Assembly (NCBI GenBank): GCA_019118885.1
Contig: DWYB01000051.1
Span: forward strand, 1 to 33,867
Source of the DNA: Candidatus Mediterraneibacter surreyensis
Lineage (GTDB): Bacteria; Bacillota; Clostridia; Lachnospirales; Lachnospiraceae
Length of the DNA: 33,867 nt
Direction: 5' to 3'
Shown: piece by piece, positions 23,477 through 32,266 of the stretch
How positions within the stretch are numbered: the stretch's first letter is position 1
Layout: each line of letters begins with the position of its first letter
The notes under the pieces: model-generated
Told to the model about the DNA's origin: nothing
The model's input: the letters and a program-made list of their open reading frames with translations, nothing else
Database searches by the model: none
Position numbers and translations under genes: made by a program

Positions 23477-23641
23477 ATGTCTTTAGAATATTATTATAGA
23501 TTAGTGAACAGCGGTATTGGTAAGAAAGTAAAAGAAGTCTTAAACGGACTGATTCCCGGATTAATCCCTGAGCCCGTGCCGGTAAGAGTACCGGTGAGAC
23601 AGCCGGAGAGGCGTCCCGGGGATTTCAGGAATGGCAGGTAA
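23477..23641 (+). CDS. Small basic Pro/Arg-rich protein of 54 residues, unknown function
   Basis: The frame starts MSLEYYYRLVNSGIGKKVKE and ends with a Pro/Val/Arg-rich tail (PEPVPVRVPVRQPERRPGD). It has a near-perfect ACAGGAGG 7-8 bases before the ATG, its own promoter and a terminator 43 bases after the stop, so it looks like a real single-gene unit. There is no signal peptide or membrane segment. I do not recognise the family; a short helix followed by a repeated PVPVRVPVR tail is all that is visible. Confidence 0.65.
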   Translation: MSLEYYYRLVNSGIGKKVKEVLNGLIPGLIPEPVPVRVPVRQPERRPGDFRNGR

Positions 23642-23683
23642 TGATTAAGAACAAGTGAAGAAGGATAAACAATAAGGAAAAGT

Positions 23684-23726
23684 GCCGCATCAGTTGAATT
23701 TCTCATCTGGTGCGGCCTTTGTCTTG
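23684..23726 (+). terminator. Intrinsic terminator after the small gene
   Basis: GCCGCATCAG (23684-23693) pairs with CTGGTGCGGC (23707-23716), including one G-U, followed by a T-rich run (CTTTGTCTT). Confidence 0.8.
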
Positions 23727-23791
23727 TGCTGTTTTTGAATTCGTGTTAGAGTAACAGATATATAGAACATTTGTTTACGGGGAGGATGAAG

Positions 23792-24757
23792 ATGAAAAAC
23801 GGGAAAAAGGCAGGGGCAATATGGTGTGCCCTGCTGTTTGCCTTTTCGATTGCGGCCTGCAGCAGCACGGGTGGGGGTACCGCGTACAGTGGTAATACTG
23901 CTGATAATAGTGCAGACAGCAGTTCTTCAGTACAGACTGCCGATACGGTGGATGATGTGCCGGAGTACAGCGGGGAACCCTATGTGGAGATCAACGACAA
24001 CCAGCCGGAGTTTGAGGAGTACGAACTGACTACAGTTCCTTTTGAAAACTACAGTGAACTGGACGAGCTGGGCAGATGCGGCGAGGCTGAGGCCTGCGTA
24101 GGAGAAGAGACCATGCCGACAGAAGACCGGGAGAGCATCAGCAGCGTAGAGCCCACCGGCTGGGAAAACGAGAAGTACGACATTGTGGACGGCGGATATG
24201 TGTATAACCGCTGTCATCTGATCGGATTCCAGCTCACCGGGGAGAATGCCAATGAGGAAAATCTTATTACCGGAACCCGCTATATGAACACGGAAGGGAT
24301 GCTCCCCTTTGAAAATATGGTGGCCGATTATATCCATGAGACGGACAATCATGTGCTGTACCGGGTGACGCCCATTTTCGAGGGAGAGGATCTGGTGGCT
24401 TCCGGTGTCCAGATGGAGGCGGAGTCTGTAGAAGACGACGGCGCCGGAATCTGTTTCAATGTGTATGTATATAATGTACAGCCGCAGATAACGATCAATT
24501 ATGCCACTGGAGAAAACTGGGAGAGCTCAGAATCCGAAGACGGACAATCTGTACAAGGCATTGATTCTGCATCTCAGGAAAATAAATCACAGTCAGCGGA
24601 ACAGACCTATATAATAAATGAAAATACAGAGAAGTTTCACGACCCGGACTGCTCCAGTGTGGAGGATATCAAAGAGAAAAATAAAAGAGAATTCACGGGC
24701 ACACGGGATGAATTGATTGAGGAAGGATACGAGCCGTGCGGAATATGTAAGCCGTGA
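23792..24757 (+). CDS. Secreted DNA/RNA non-specific endonuclease lipoprotein (NucA/EndA-like) with C-terminal zinc-ribbon-like domain
   Basis: 321-residue cell-surface nuclease. A lipoprotein signal ends at IAAC (Cys about 21), followed by a Ser/Gly/Ala linker. The nuclease domain covers about 60-240 with YNRCHLIGFQLTGENANEENLITGTRYMN (the DRGH-type site is NRCH here, as in Firmicute homologues, with catalytic His) and MLPFENMVADYI, very like streptococcal EndA-type proteins. The end (from about 265) has HDPDCSSVEDI and GYEPCGICKP, two Cys pairs resembling the Ada metal-binding domain. The ATG at 23792 is chosen, 6 bases after GGGGAGG; an ATG at 23786 touches the site. Likely role: degrading extracellular DNA for nutrients or uptake. 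Confidence 0.9.
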   Translation: MKNGKKAGAIWCALLFAFSIAACSSTGGGTAYSGNTADNSADSSSSVQTADTVDDVPEYSGEPYVEINDNQPEFEEYELTTVPFENYSELDELGRCGEAEACVGEETMPTEDRESISSVEPTGWENEKYDIVDGGYVYNRCHLIGFQLTGENANEENLITGTRYMNTEGMLPFENMVADYIHETDNHVLYRVTPIFEGEDLVASGVQMEAESVEDDGAGICFNVYVYNVQPQITINYATGENWESSESEDGQSVQGIDSASQENKSQSAEQTYIINENTEKFHDPDCSSVEDIKEKNKREFTGTRDELIEEGYEPCGICKP

Positions 24758-24827
24758 TGATAAATGGTAACAATTCTGTGTTATGGAAAGAGTAAAAAAT
24801 AAGAATAGCGAAAAGGAAGGGCTGAAT

Positions 24828-26018
24828 ATGGAGAAATATAAGAGAATATTTGTCATTGTCATGGATTCCCTCGGCGTGGGAGCTATGGATGACTCCCGGG
24901 AATTCGGGGATGTGGGCGTTAATACACTGGGGCATATTTCACAGTCAGTGGACAGCTTCTGTATGCCCAATCTTCAGAAAATAGGCATGGCGAACCTGAC
25001 GCCTTTAAAACAGGTGGAGCCGGTGGAAAAGAGTCTTGGATATTACGGAAAGCTGAACGAGAAGAGCCGGGGCAAGGATACGATGACAGGCCACTGGGAG
25101 ATGATGGGGCTTGAAGTCACAAAGCCGTTTAAGACATTTACGGAGCACGGATTTCCGCCGGAGCTGATTGCGGAGCTGGAGAAGCGGACAGGACATAAAG
25201 TGATCGGAAACAAGAGCGCCAGCGGAACGGAGATCTTAGACGAGCTCGGCGAAGAGGAGATTGCCACAGGACACATGATCGTTTATACGTCTGCGGATTC
25301 TGTTCTGCAGATCTGCGGGAATGAAGAGACGTTCGGTCTGGATGAACTGTACCGCTGCTGTGAGATCGCAAGAGAGATCACCATGAAAGACGAGTGGCGC
25401 GTAGGGCGCGTCATCGCCCGCCCTTATGTGGGAAAGAAAAAAGGCGAGTTCAAGCGCACAAGCAACCGTCACGACTATGCACTGAAACCATTCGGGAAGA
25501 CCGCTCTCAATGCTCTGCAGGACGCCGGCCTGGCTGTGATCTCGGTAGGAAAAATCCGGGATATCTTCGACGGCGAGGGCATCACCGAGGCGTATAAATC
25601 CAAGAGTTCTGTTCACGGCATGGAGCAGACGATCGGGCTGGCGCAGAAAGATTTCCACGGTCTGTGCTTTGTCAATCTGGTAGATTTTGACGCACTGTGG
25701 GGACACAGAAGAAATCCTCAGGGCTATGCGGAAGAAATCGAGAAGTTCGATGTAAATCTCGGGAAATTCCTGCCGCTTCTGAAAGACGATGATCTGCTGA
25801 TCATCACGGCGGACCACGGGAATGATCCGACATATACAGGCACAGATCACACAAGAGAAAAAGTGCCGTTCCTTGCATATTCCCCATCTATGAATGGAAA
25901 CGGTGAACTTCCGGAGACGGATACATTCGCTGTGATCGGTGCGACAGTGGCGGATAACTTCGGTGTGAAGATGCCGGAGGGAACGATCGGGGAATCACTG
26001 TTGGGAAAACTTTTGTAA
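24828..26018 (+). CDS. deoB: Phosphopentomutase
   Basis: Interconverts ribose (deoxyribose) 1-phosphate and 5-phosphate in nucleoside salvage. 396 residues, normal for DeoB. Metal-site motifs are seen at the N-terminus ([14 protein letters not shown]), in [12 protein letters not shown], and at the C-terminus ([24 protein letters not shown]). The ATG at 24828 follows AAGGAAGGG by 6-7 bases; an upstream in-frame ATG at 24783 lacks such a site. No other deo or pup gene lies next to it in this window, and no clear terminator follows. Confidence 0.97.
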   Translation: MEKYKRIFVIVMDSLGVGAMDDSREFGDVGVNTLGHISQSVDSFCMPNLQKIGMANLTPLKQVEPVEKSLGYYGKLNEKSRGKDTMTGHWEMMGLEVTKPFKTFTEHGFPPELIAELEKRTGHKVIGNKSASGTEILDELGEEEIATGHMIVYTSADSVLQICGNEETFGLDELYRCCEIAREITMKDEWRVGRVIARPYVGKKKGEFKRTSNRHDYALKPFGKTALNALQDAGLAVISVGKIRDIFDGEGITEAYKSKSSVHGMEQTIGLAQKDFHGLCFVNLVDFDALWGHRRNPQGYAEEIEKFDVNLGKFLPLLKDDDLLIITADHGNDPTYTGTDHTREKVPFLAYSPSMNGNGELPETDTFAVIGATVADNFGVKMPEGTIGESLLGKLL

Positions 26019-26048
26019 TTTTTTATACTCAAAAAGAAAGAAAAATTC

Positions 26049-26077
26049 TTGACAAATGATATTTCTCACAGTATACT
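26049..26077 (+). promoter_or_regulatory. Promoter of tRNA-Trp
   Basis: TTGACA (26049-26054) and TATACT (26072-26077) are 17 bases apart, giving a start about 28 bases before the mature tRNA. Confidence 0.88.
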
Positions 26078-26111
26078 AAACAAGTGGCTTGCGAAAGGCA
26101 GGCCACGATAC

Positions 26112-26182
26112 AGGGGATTGGTCAAATGGTATGATAGGGGTCTCCAAAACCTTTGGTGGGAGTTCGATTCTCTCATCCCCTG
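26112..26182 (+). tRNA. tRNA-Trp (anticodon CCA)
   Basis: The cloverleaf is complete. The acceptor arms AGGGGAT and ATCCCCT pair over 7 positions. The anticodon loop is CTCCAAA on a 5-bp stem containing G-U pairs. The T arm GGGAG-TTCGATT-CTCTC and the discriminator base G fit bacterial tRNA-Trp. The 3' CCA is not encoded. Confidence 0.95.
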
Positions 26183-26189
26183 CTATTGA

Positions 26190-26236
26190 AAAGCCTTGGA
26201 AATGGCGTAAAATCGCTGATTTCCAGGGCTTTTGTT
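26190..26236 (+). terminator. Terminator after tRNA-Trp
   Basis: AAAGCCTTGGAAAT (from 26190) pairs with ATTTCCAGGGCTTTT (from 26218) and is followed by TGTTTTT. It separates the tRNA from the regulator gene downstream. Confidence 0.85.
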
Positions 26237-26320
26237 TTTATCAAAATACAAAAGGTAATCAAACGTGCGTTTGGGATGATAATCAGATTTATAAGTGACT
26301 GGAGTGAGGAATCTGAAATT

Positions 26321-26974
26321 ATGATGATAGGAATTATAGAAGATGACCGCCTTTTAAATCACGCGCTGAACAAAATGCTGACAGACAAGGGATATGATAC
26401 AACCTGTGCGCATTCCTGCGAGGAAGCACTGGGGCTGTCTGCTGACTGCATCGATCTATACCTGATCGACATCGGACTTCCGGATGGAGATGGATTGAAA
26501 TTATATCGGGACCTAAGAGCTGAAAAAGACGTACCGGCGATTTTTTTGACTGCCAGAGATGAGGAACAAGATATGTTGGCAGCTTTTGACACCGGGGCGG
26601 ATGATTATGTGGTAAAGCCCTTTTCCATGAAGGTGCTTTTGAAACGGATCGAAGTGGTACTTAAGAGAAATAAAGAGGGCGATGTCCTTACCTGCGGAGA
26701 CATCACCCTATATCCGGAGAAAAAGCAGGTATTTTCTGACGATGAAGAAATCTCTTTGACAGCGAAGGAATATCAATTGCTCGAGCTTTTTATGGCTAAT
26801 CAGGATCAGGTGTTGACAAAGGAGAACATTCTGGACCGGATCTGGGGTATTGACGGAGAGTTTGTGGAGGAAAATACATTAAGCGTTACGATCAGCCGGC
26901 TGAAGAAAAAGCTGGGACGTGAGCAGTCACATATCAGAAATGTTTTCGGCCTTGGCTACCGAATGGGGGAATAA
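26321..26974 (+). CDS. OmpR-family response regulator (first system)
   Basis: 217 residues. The receiver domain (1-115) has the acidic pair EDD near residue 8, phospho-acceptor Asp in LYLIDIGLPDGDG and the Lys in VVKPFS. The winged-helix DNA-binding domain (about 125-217) ends VSRLKKKLG-type with HIRNVFGLGYRMG. Start at 26321 (or 26324) has GTGAGGA about 10 bases upstream; the open frame continues upstream through the tRNA terminator and is not coding. It overlaps no gene and precedes its kinase by 4 bases, so they form an operon. Likely controls the ABC transporter downstream. Confidence 0.95.
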   Translation: MMIGIIEDDRLLNHALNKMLTDKGYDTTCAHSCEEALGLSADCIDLYLIDIGLPDGDGLKLYRDLRAEKDVPAIFLTARDEEQDMLAAFDTGADDYVVKPFSMKVLLKRIEVVLKRNKEGDVLTCGDITLYPEKKQVFSDDEEISLTAKEYQLLELFMANQDQVLTKENILDRIWGIDGEFVEENTLSVTISRLKKKLGREQSHIRNVFGLGYRMGE

Positions 26975-26978
26975 AACG

Positions 26979-27932
26979 ATGGATATTTCAGCATGGATTG
27001 CTTTCATGATCGGAATTGCAGCAGGTGGAAGTATCATATATATCCGTCAGAGAAAACTGCGCATGGAAGAGTTGGAGAAAGCGGCGGCGATGACGGAAGA
27101 TATTCTGGCAGGCCGTAAGCTCCGTACCTCTGCTCCGGGCGATGAGCTATTGCTTGCGCGGATAGAAAATCAGCTTGTGCGTATACAGGAGATGCTGGAT
27201 GGCAGAAGAAAAGAGGCGGAAAAAAGCAGGGATGAAATCCAGAAACTGATCTCGGAAATCGCACACCAGATGCGGACGCCTCTGACTAATATCGAAAGTT
27301 ACACTGGTTTTCTAAAGGATATGGCAGAAATAACTGAGCCGAAGCCGAAAGAAAGAGAACCAGAAAGCAATGCTGAGATTAGTTTGCAGTATGTATCGGC
27401 TCTGGAAGAAAGCGAGAGGAAACTGCATTTTCTGGTAGACAGCTTTGTGAAGATGGCTCGTCTGGAACAACATATCATCCAGATCCGTAAAAATGAGAGA
27501 GATCTGCTGAAGATGATCCAGAACACATTTGGGCAAATCCAGAACAGAGCGGAGAAAAAACAAATCCGGTTCCATATTACCATGCCGGAACAGGCCGTTT
27601 GTATTCATGATTCCAACTGGCTGGGGGAGGCGGTCTTCAATGTCCTTGACAACGCAGTGAAATACAGTGAATCAGGCGGCACGGTAGAAGTTTCTCTGAA
27701 GCAGAATGAAATGTATCTGAAACTTCAGGTGCGGGATTACGGGATCGGCATAGATGCGGGGGAAGAAAATCAGATCTTCCGAAGATTTTACAGAGGCAGG
27801 CGTGTGACAGGACAGAAAGGGTTCGGGATCGGGCTTTACCTTGCAAGAGAGATCATAAATCTCCACGGCGGTTTTATGATCTCAAAGAGAATGAGTCCCG
27901 GGCTTCTGATCGAAATGAATCTTCCTGTATGA
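26979..27932 (+). CDS. Sensor histidine kinase (first system)
   Basis: 317 residues with only one clear membrane segment at the N-terminus (ISAWIAFMIGIAAGGSIIYI) and almost no extracellular part, then a helical linker, the H-box IAHQMRTPLTNIES with the phospho-His, an N-box NVLDNAVKYSESGG, and G-boxes DYGIGI and GFGIGLYLA. The missing sensory domain suggests it senses through a partner, as kinases paired with FtsX-type ABC transporters do (inference from family). Start at 26979 follows GGGGGA by about 9 bases. Confidence 0.93.
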   Translation: MDISAWIAFMIGIAAGGSIIYIRQRKLRMEELEKAAAMTEDILAGRKLRTSAPGDELLLARIENQLVRIQEMLDGRRKEAEKSRDEIQKLISEIAHQMRTPLTNIESYTGFLKDMAEITEPKPKEREPESNAEISLQYVSALEESERKLHFLVDSFVKMARLEQHIIQIRKNERDLLKMIQNTFGQIQNRAEKKQIRFHITMPEQAVCIHDSNWLGEAVFNVLDNAVKYSESGGTVEVSLKQNEMYLKLQVRDYGIGIDAGEENQIFRRFYRGRRVTGQKGFGIGLYLAREIINLHGGFMISKRMSPGLLIEMNLPV

Positions 27933-28011
27933 GGCTGCTTTGCGAAGGCTGTCAGGAATTTGTAAGATTTACTGTTTATACTAGAGGAAAACAGCTATAG
28001 GAGATTTAGAT

Positions 28012-28710
28012 ATGGATATGGTAAATGCAGTAAATCTGAAAAAGTATTATGTCACTGACACCTATGAAGTCCATGCTTTGGACGGTGTGTCACTGACAGC
28101 AGAGGAAGGTGAATTCCTCGCAGTGGTCGGAACTTCGGGCAGTGGAAAGACCACTCTTCTGAATATGCTGGGCGGGCTGGATGTACCCGATTCCGGGGGA
28201 GTCTGGATCCGCGGAATCAGCCTGAAAGATCTGGACCGGGAGGAACGTACAGTATTCCGGAGACGAAATATCGGGTTTGTATTTCAGCAGTATAATCTGA
28301 TCCCGTCTATCAGCGTCTATGAAAATATTGTTCTTCCTCTCAGGCTGGACGGACAGTCCATAGATGAACGTTTTTTTGAAGAGATCACGGATCTTCTTGG
28401 CCTGACGGATAAGTTAGAGAGGCTCCCCGGCACTCTGTCCGGCGGTCAGCAGCAGAGAACCGCGATCGCAAGAGCGATGCTGACGAAACCGGCAGTCCTG
28501 CTGGCAGATGAACCCACAGGGAATCTGGACTCCGTTATCGGAATGGAAGTAACAGGACTTCTGAGATCCTGCGCCTCTCGATTCCACCAGACAGTAATCG
28601 TTGTCACGCATCAGGAGGAAGTAGCACAGATGGCGGACCGGATCATCCGGATGTCGGACGGACGGATCTGTGACACTGACGCGGGTCTCACCCGGGAGGT
28701 GCAGGCATGA
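28012..28710 (+). CDS. ABC transporter ATPase, LolD/MacB/BceA type
   Basis: 232-residue cytoplasmic ATPase with Walker A GTSGSGKT, Q-loop FVFQQYNLIPSISVYENI, signature LSGGQQQR, Walker B VLLADEPTGNLD and H-loop VTHQEE. This is the class that works with FtsX-like permeases, and the permease gene overlaps its end by 4 bases. AGGAGA lies 7 bases before the ATG. A TATACT -10 (27977-27982) with a poor -35 lies upstream, so it may have its own, activator-dependent promoter. Confidence 0.95.
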   Translation: MDMVNAVNLKKYYVTDTYEVHALDGVSLTAEEGEFLAVVGTSGSGKTTLLNMLGGLDVPDSGGVWIRGISLKDLDREERTVFRRRNIGFVFQQYNLIPSISVYENIVLPLRLDGQSIDERFFEEITDLLGLTDKLERLPGTLSGGQQQRTAIARAMLTKPAVLLADEPTGNLDSVIGMEVTGLLRSCASRFHQTVIVVTHQEEVAQMADRIIRMSDGRICDTDAGLTREVQA

Positions 28711-31532
28711 AGAGAAGAAACTACACTCCCAATGACAACCAGAATGTGATCCGTATGCTTGCTGCTTCATTTGCCGGATCGGCGAAAGGAAGAAACCGGA
28801 TCCTTTTTCTGACGGTGGTTTTGAGCATTATCACCCTGACAATGGTGTTCGGTATTTCACGGGGAAAGATCCGTTCGGAAGAGTTGAGTATAATACGGGA
28901 GAATGGAACGGCTGCGTCCGGAGTTGTGGAAAACGGAACTGCGTCCCAATATGCAGCACTTAAATCCCTGAATTATATAAAACAGACGGGCAGATGTTTT
29001 ACCGTGGGAGTGGCGAAGGCTGCAGAAAAGGATTCCGGTGCGGAGGGTGAAAAGGCTGCGGTCTGTACGATCAGATGGGCAGATACGGATGCATGGAAGG
29101 GCCTGCTTCGTCCAGCCTATACAAAGATTCAGGGAAGTTATCCCGAAAAAGAGTCTGAGATCATGCTTTCCGAAAAGGCGCTGAAGGTCCTGGGAATTAC
29201 CAATCCTCAGGAGGGCATGGAGATTCCGCTCCATGTTTCCATCGGGAATTTTCAGAGTTCGGAAGAAACATTTTTTTTGAGCGGCTGGTTTACTGATTAC
29301 AGTAATGAGGCTGCTCCGGGTTATATTTCAGAGGAAAAGCTGGATGCCTGGGGCATTCATCCTGATGATGAGGCGGATCTGGTCTTTCGTCAGTCGGACC
29401 GGCTTGGCTGGCAGGAAACAGAAGAACGGCTGTATGAAGACCTGTCTATGAAGGATCAGAGTCAGAAGATAACGGTAACCGATACGGCGGGATATCAGGC
29501 AGTGGCAGGTATAACGGGCGGTTATGGCATGGCATTTCTCGGAGCTGTTGTTACTTTATGCGGCGTCTTCTTCCTGTGCCATAATGTGCTGCAGATCTCA
29601 ATGGCAGGAGATATCCGGAAACTTGGACTCTTAAACACGATCGGCGCGACACAAAGACAGCTTTCTAAAATCTACTATAGCCAGATCCGGCGTATCCTTG
29701 TCTTCGGAACGGCGGCTGGTGCGGCTTTGTCTGCCTTTTTGCTTGCGGGAGTTATCCCGGCAATCCTTAGCAGCCAGTATTTCAGAGGAACAGGAGGAGC
29801 TGAGGGGGTTCGCCTTTTCGAGCCGGCGATCCTTCTGTTGTCCGTCCTCTTTACGGACGGGATCCTTCTGGCAGCGTCAGCTGGAGTGATCGTAAGAACA
29901 GTAAGGATGTCCTGTGTGGAAAGTACCGGGTATACAGGAACGCTTGGCAAAAAACGATCCCACAAGGAAAGAAAGCCGGTTTTCACGAAAAGAAAGCGGA
30001 CCTCGGCCGGGGAAATGCGTTATCTGGCGTGGAGAAATATTTCCGGTCACAGGAAACGGTTCCTTCTGACCGTGCTTTCCCTCTTCCTTGGTCTGGAAGC
30101 TTTTCTTGGAGCTGTTGTGATTACAGCAGGAAGCGACTATGTACATGTCATTGAACAACGTCCGGATTTCCTGATCGCGGGTCAGTTCAGCTCTTCCGGA
30201 CGTGAGCAGGGATATGGAGAGGAATATCAGACACGGGATGCAGGTCAGGATCCCATGTTGACAGAAGGAGACTGTTTTGATCTGCTGTATGATAATGATT
30301 ATGATGAATTCTCGCCCATATCTCCGGAGGTCAGAAAAGAACTGATGGAGATAGATGGAGTTGATTCGGATAAATCTTATATCATGGAAGGGGCTTATCT
30401 TTACACTGTGATCTCTAAAAAGGGAATCCGTCCGCTGGAGCAGGTATTTCTCGCAGAGGATGCTGAAGATGATGAAATGATCGAAGGATGGGATCAGGAT
30501 GTGGTCCAGACCCTGAAGGAGGATGAGATTGAATCTCTGAAAAAGTATGTGGAAACAAACAGCCTTCCTGTTGATATGGATTCTTTTGAAAAAGGCACCG
30601 GAGTTCTGATCCTTCATGATCATGCACTGTCTGCTGCGCAGGAAAAGTTAACGGAGGAAAGTGTAGGAGAACCGGTCTATTTTAAGACGATGATGTCACG
30701 GGAAGACAGGATCCGATGGAATAACATGACAGCTCAGAAACAAACAGAACAGGAAGAAGCAGGGGATTTCCAAATGAAACAGTCAGAGGACTTTACTTTA
30801 TGCGGGTATCTTGATAACCGAAGGGAAGATTTCCCGGAGATCCGGCAGACCTGGCACGGTTCAGAAGGAAGTCTGTATTTCCTGATCAGCGAGAAGGGAT
30901 TCCAAAGGATTCCCACAGAGAAGAAAACACTATACATGGAGCTGAACGTGGATCAAGAAAAGGAACCCTCTGTGAAAACCTCAATACAGAAAATCATTTC
31001 CGAAGAAAACCAGCGCCGGAGCCGGATGACGGAAACGGCATTTGATGAAGGAACCGGAGAAGCCGGAATCTTCTGTATCAGCAAGTCTGATCTGATGACT
31101 GAGGCGGCCTCCGAGATCCAGAGAAACAGGCTGATCCTCGGCAGTATTAGTGCTGTCCTTTTACTGGCAGGCTTTACAAACTATTTTAATGTGATGGTCA
31201 CAGGCGTTCTCGCAAGGGAAAAAGAACTGAAGATTATGGAAAGCATAGGCATGACAGTAAAGCAAAAGCGGACAATGATACAGGCAGAAGGAGGTTATTA
31301 TTGTCTCTTCACTGTGGGATTTTTGATGACTGTGGGGATGGCTATTCTTCTGATGATCCGATACTATATGGAACAGAAATTGTCGTATTTTAAATTTACA
31401 TGGCCCATATCCTGGATTCTCCTTTTGATTGCGGGACTTGCTATAATCAATGTGACAACAGCATGGATTATGTGTAAAGATGAGGAAGAAAATTCATCCG
31501 GAAAAGGAATACGGTTTTTGATGCCATTTTGA
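28707..31532 (+). CDS. FtsX-like ABC transporter permease
   Basis: 941-residue membrane protein with two FtsX-type segments. The N-terminal helix (NRILFLTVVLSIITLTMVFG) is followed by an extracellular part and a helix cluster near 275-400. A helix near 450-475 leads to a large extracellular domain of about 320 residues, and the final helices lie near 810-930 (SISAVLLLAGFTNYFNVMVTGVLAREKELKIMESIGMT). The last motif is a classic FtsX cytoplasmic loop. Partner of the upstream ATPase. Family roles include antimicrobial-peptide detoxification and sensing together with a kinase, which fits the flanking systems. The substrate is unknown. Confidence 0.9.
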   Translation: MKRRNYTPNDNQNVIRMLAASFAGSAKGRNRILFLTVVLSIITLTMVFGISRGKIRSEELSIIRENGTAASGVVENGTASQYAALKSLNYIKQTGRCFTVGVAKAAEKDSGAEGEKAAVCTIRWADTDAWKGLLRPAYTKIQGSYPEKESEIMLSEKALKVLGITNPQEGMEIPLHVSIGNFQSSEETFFLSGWFTDYSNEAAPGYISEEKLDAWGIHPDDEADLVFRQSDRLGWQETEERLYEDLSMKDQSQKITVTDTAGYQAVAGITGGYGMAFLGAVVTLCGVFFLCHNVLQISMAGDIRKLGLLNTIGATQRQLSKIYYSQIRRILVFGTAAGAALSAFLLAGVIPAILSSQYFRGTGGAEGVRLFEPAILLLSVLFTDGILLAASAGVIVRTVRMSCVESTGYTGTLGKKRSHKERKPVFTKRKRTSAGEMRYLAWRNISGHRKRFLLTVLSLFLGLEAFLGAVVITAGSDYVHVIEQRPDFLIAGQFSSSGREQGYGEEYQTRDAGQDPMLTEGDCFDLLYDNDYDEFSPISPEVRKELMEIDGVDSDKSYIMEGAYLYTVISKKGIRPLEQVFLAEDAEDDEMIEGWDQDVVQTLKEDEIESLKKYVETNSLPVDMDSFEKGTGVLILHDHALSAAQEKLTEESVGEPVYFKTMMSREDRIRWNNMTAQKQTEQEEAGDFQMKQSEDFTLCGYLDNRREDFPEIRQTWHGSEGSLYFLISEKGFQRIPTEKKTLYMELNVDQEKEPSVKTSIQKIISEENQRRSRMTETAFDEGTGEAGIFCISKSDLMTEAASEIQRNRLILGSISAVLLLAGFTNYFNVMVTGVLAREKELKIMESIGMTVKQKRTMIQAEGGYYCLFTVGFLMTVGMAILLMIRYYMEQKLSYFKFTWPISWILLLIAGLAIINVTTAWIMCKDEEENSSGKGIRFLMPF

Positions 31533-31551
31533 TGCCGAAATGAGGTATAAT

Positions 31552-31588
31552 ATCCCTGCTTTTATTTTGAGAAAGCAGGGATTGTTTT
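31552..31588 (+). terminator. Terminator after the FtsX permease
   Basis: ATCCCTGCTTT (31552-31562) and AAAGCAGGGAT (31572-31582) pair perfectly around a 9-base loop and are followed by TGTTTTA. It separates the first regulator-transporter block from the second regulator-kinase pair. Confidence 0.85.
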
Positions 31589-31606
31589 ATACGAGAGGGA
31601 AAAGGC

Positions 31607-32266
31607 ATGATAAAAATATTGATCGTTGAAGACGAGATCTCTATATCGAAAATGATGGCGATGAGTCTGAAAAGATCGGGATATCAATGTGACTGTGCAT
31701 ATGACGGCGAGGAAGCTGTGGAGAAAATTGGCAGAAATATATATGATCTGATTCTGCTTGATGTTATGCTTCCGAAAATAGACGGGTTTGAATTAATGGA
31801 GTATATCCGGCCGCTGGAGATACCGGTGATTTTTATTACGGCAAAGGATTCTGTAAAAGACCGGGTAAAAGGGCTGTGTATGGGAGCCGAAGACTATATC
31901 GTGAAGCCTTTTGAGATCATAGAACTTCTGGCCCGGGTAGACGTAGTGCTGCGCCGTTTCAGACTTACAGATGAGACGATGGATATATGCGGGCTCCACA
32001 TCGATCTGAGATCCATGCAGGTGACGAGAAACGGAAAAGAGATTCCTCTGACGAAAAAGGAATATGATCTGCTTCTTCTATTTGCAAGAAATCCAAACAC
32101 TGCACTTTACAGAGAAACGATCTATGAAAGAGTGTGGGGCGGAGAATTTGAGTATGGAAGCAAAGCGGTGGACCTGCTTGTACAGCGGCTGCGGAAGAAA
32201 GTGGAGTGGAGTCGGGAACTGAAGGCTGTGAATAAGGTAGGATACAGGCTGGAGGTGGACGGATGA
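31607..32266 (+). CDS. OmpR-family response regulator (second system)
   Basis: 219 residues. Receiver motifs: VEDE near residue 7, phospho-Asp in LILLDVMLPKIDG, and the Lys in IVKPFE. The C-terminal winged helix ends with AVDLLVQRLRKKVEW and KVGYRLEVDG. The stop codon overlaps the start of the kinase gene (ATGA), showing coupling. GAGAGGGAAAAGG lies before the ATG. It is only moderately similar to the first regulator, so this is not a recent duplication. Confidence 0.95.
   Translation: MIKILIVEDEISISKMMAMSLKRSGYQCDCAYDGEEAVEKIGRNIYDLILLDVMLPKIDGFELMEYIRPLEIPVIFITAKDSVKDRVKGLCMGAEDYIVKPFEIIELLARVDVVLRRFRLTDETMDICGLHIDLRSMQVTRNGKEIPLTKKEYDLLLLFARNPNTALYRETIYERVWGGEFEYGSKAVDLLVQRLRKKVEWSRELKAVNKVGYRLEVDG

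Noticed and set aside
26089-26320. Coding sequence over tRNA-Trp and an N-terminal extension of the first response regulator
   Set aside because: The segment is a complete tRNA with terminator, and receiver homology begins at the ATG at 26321.
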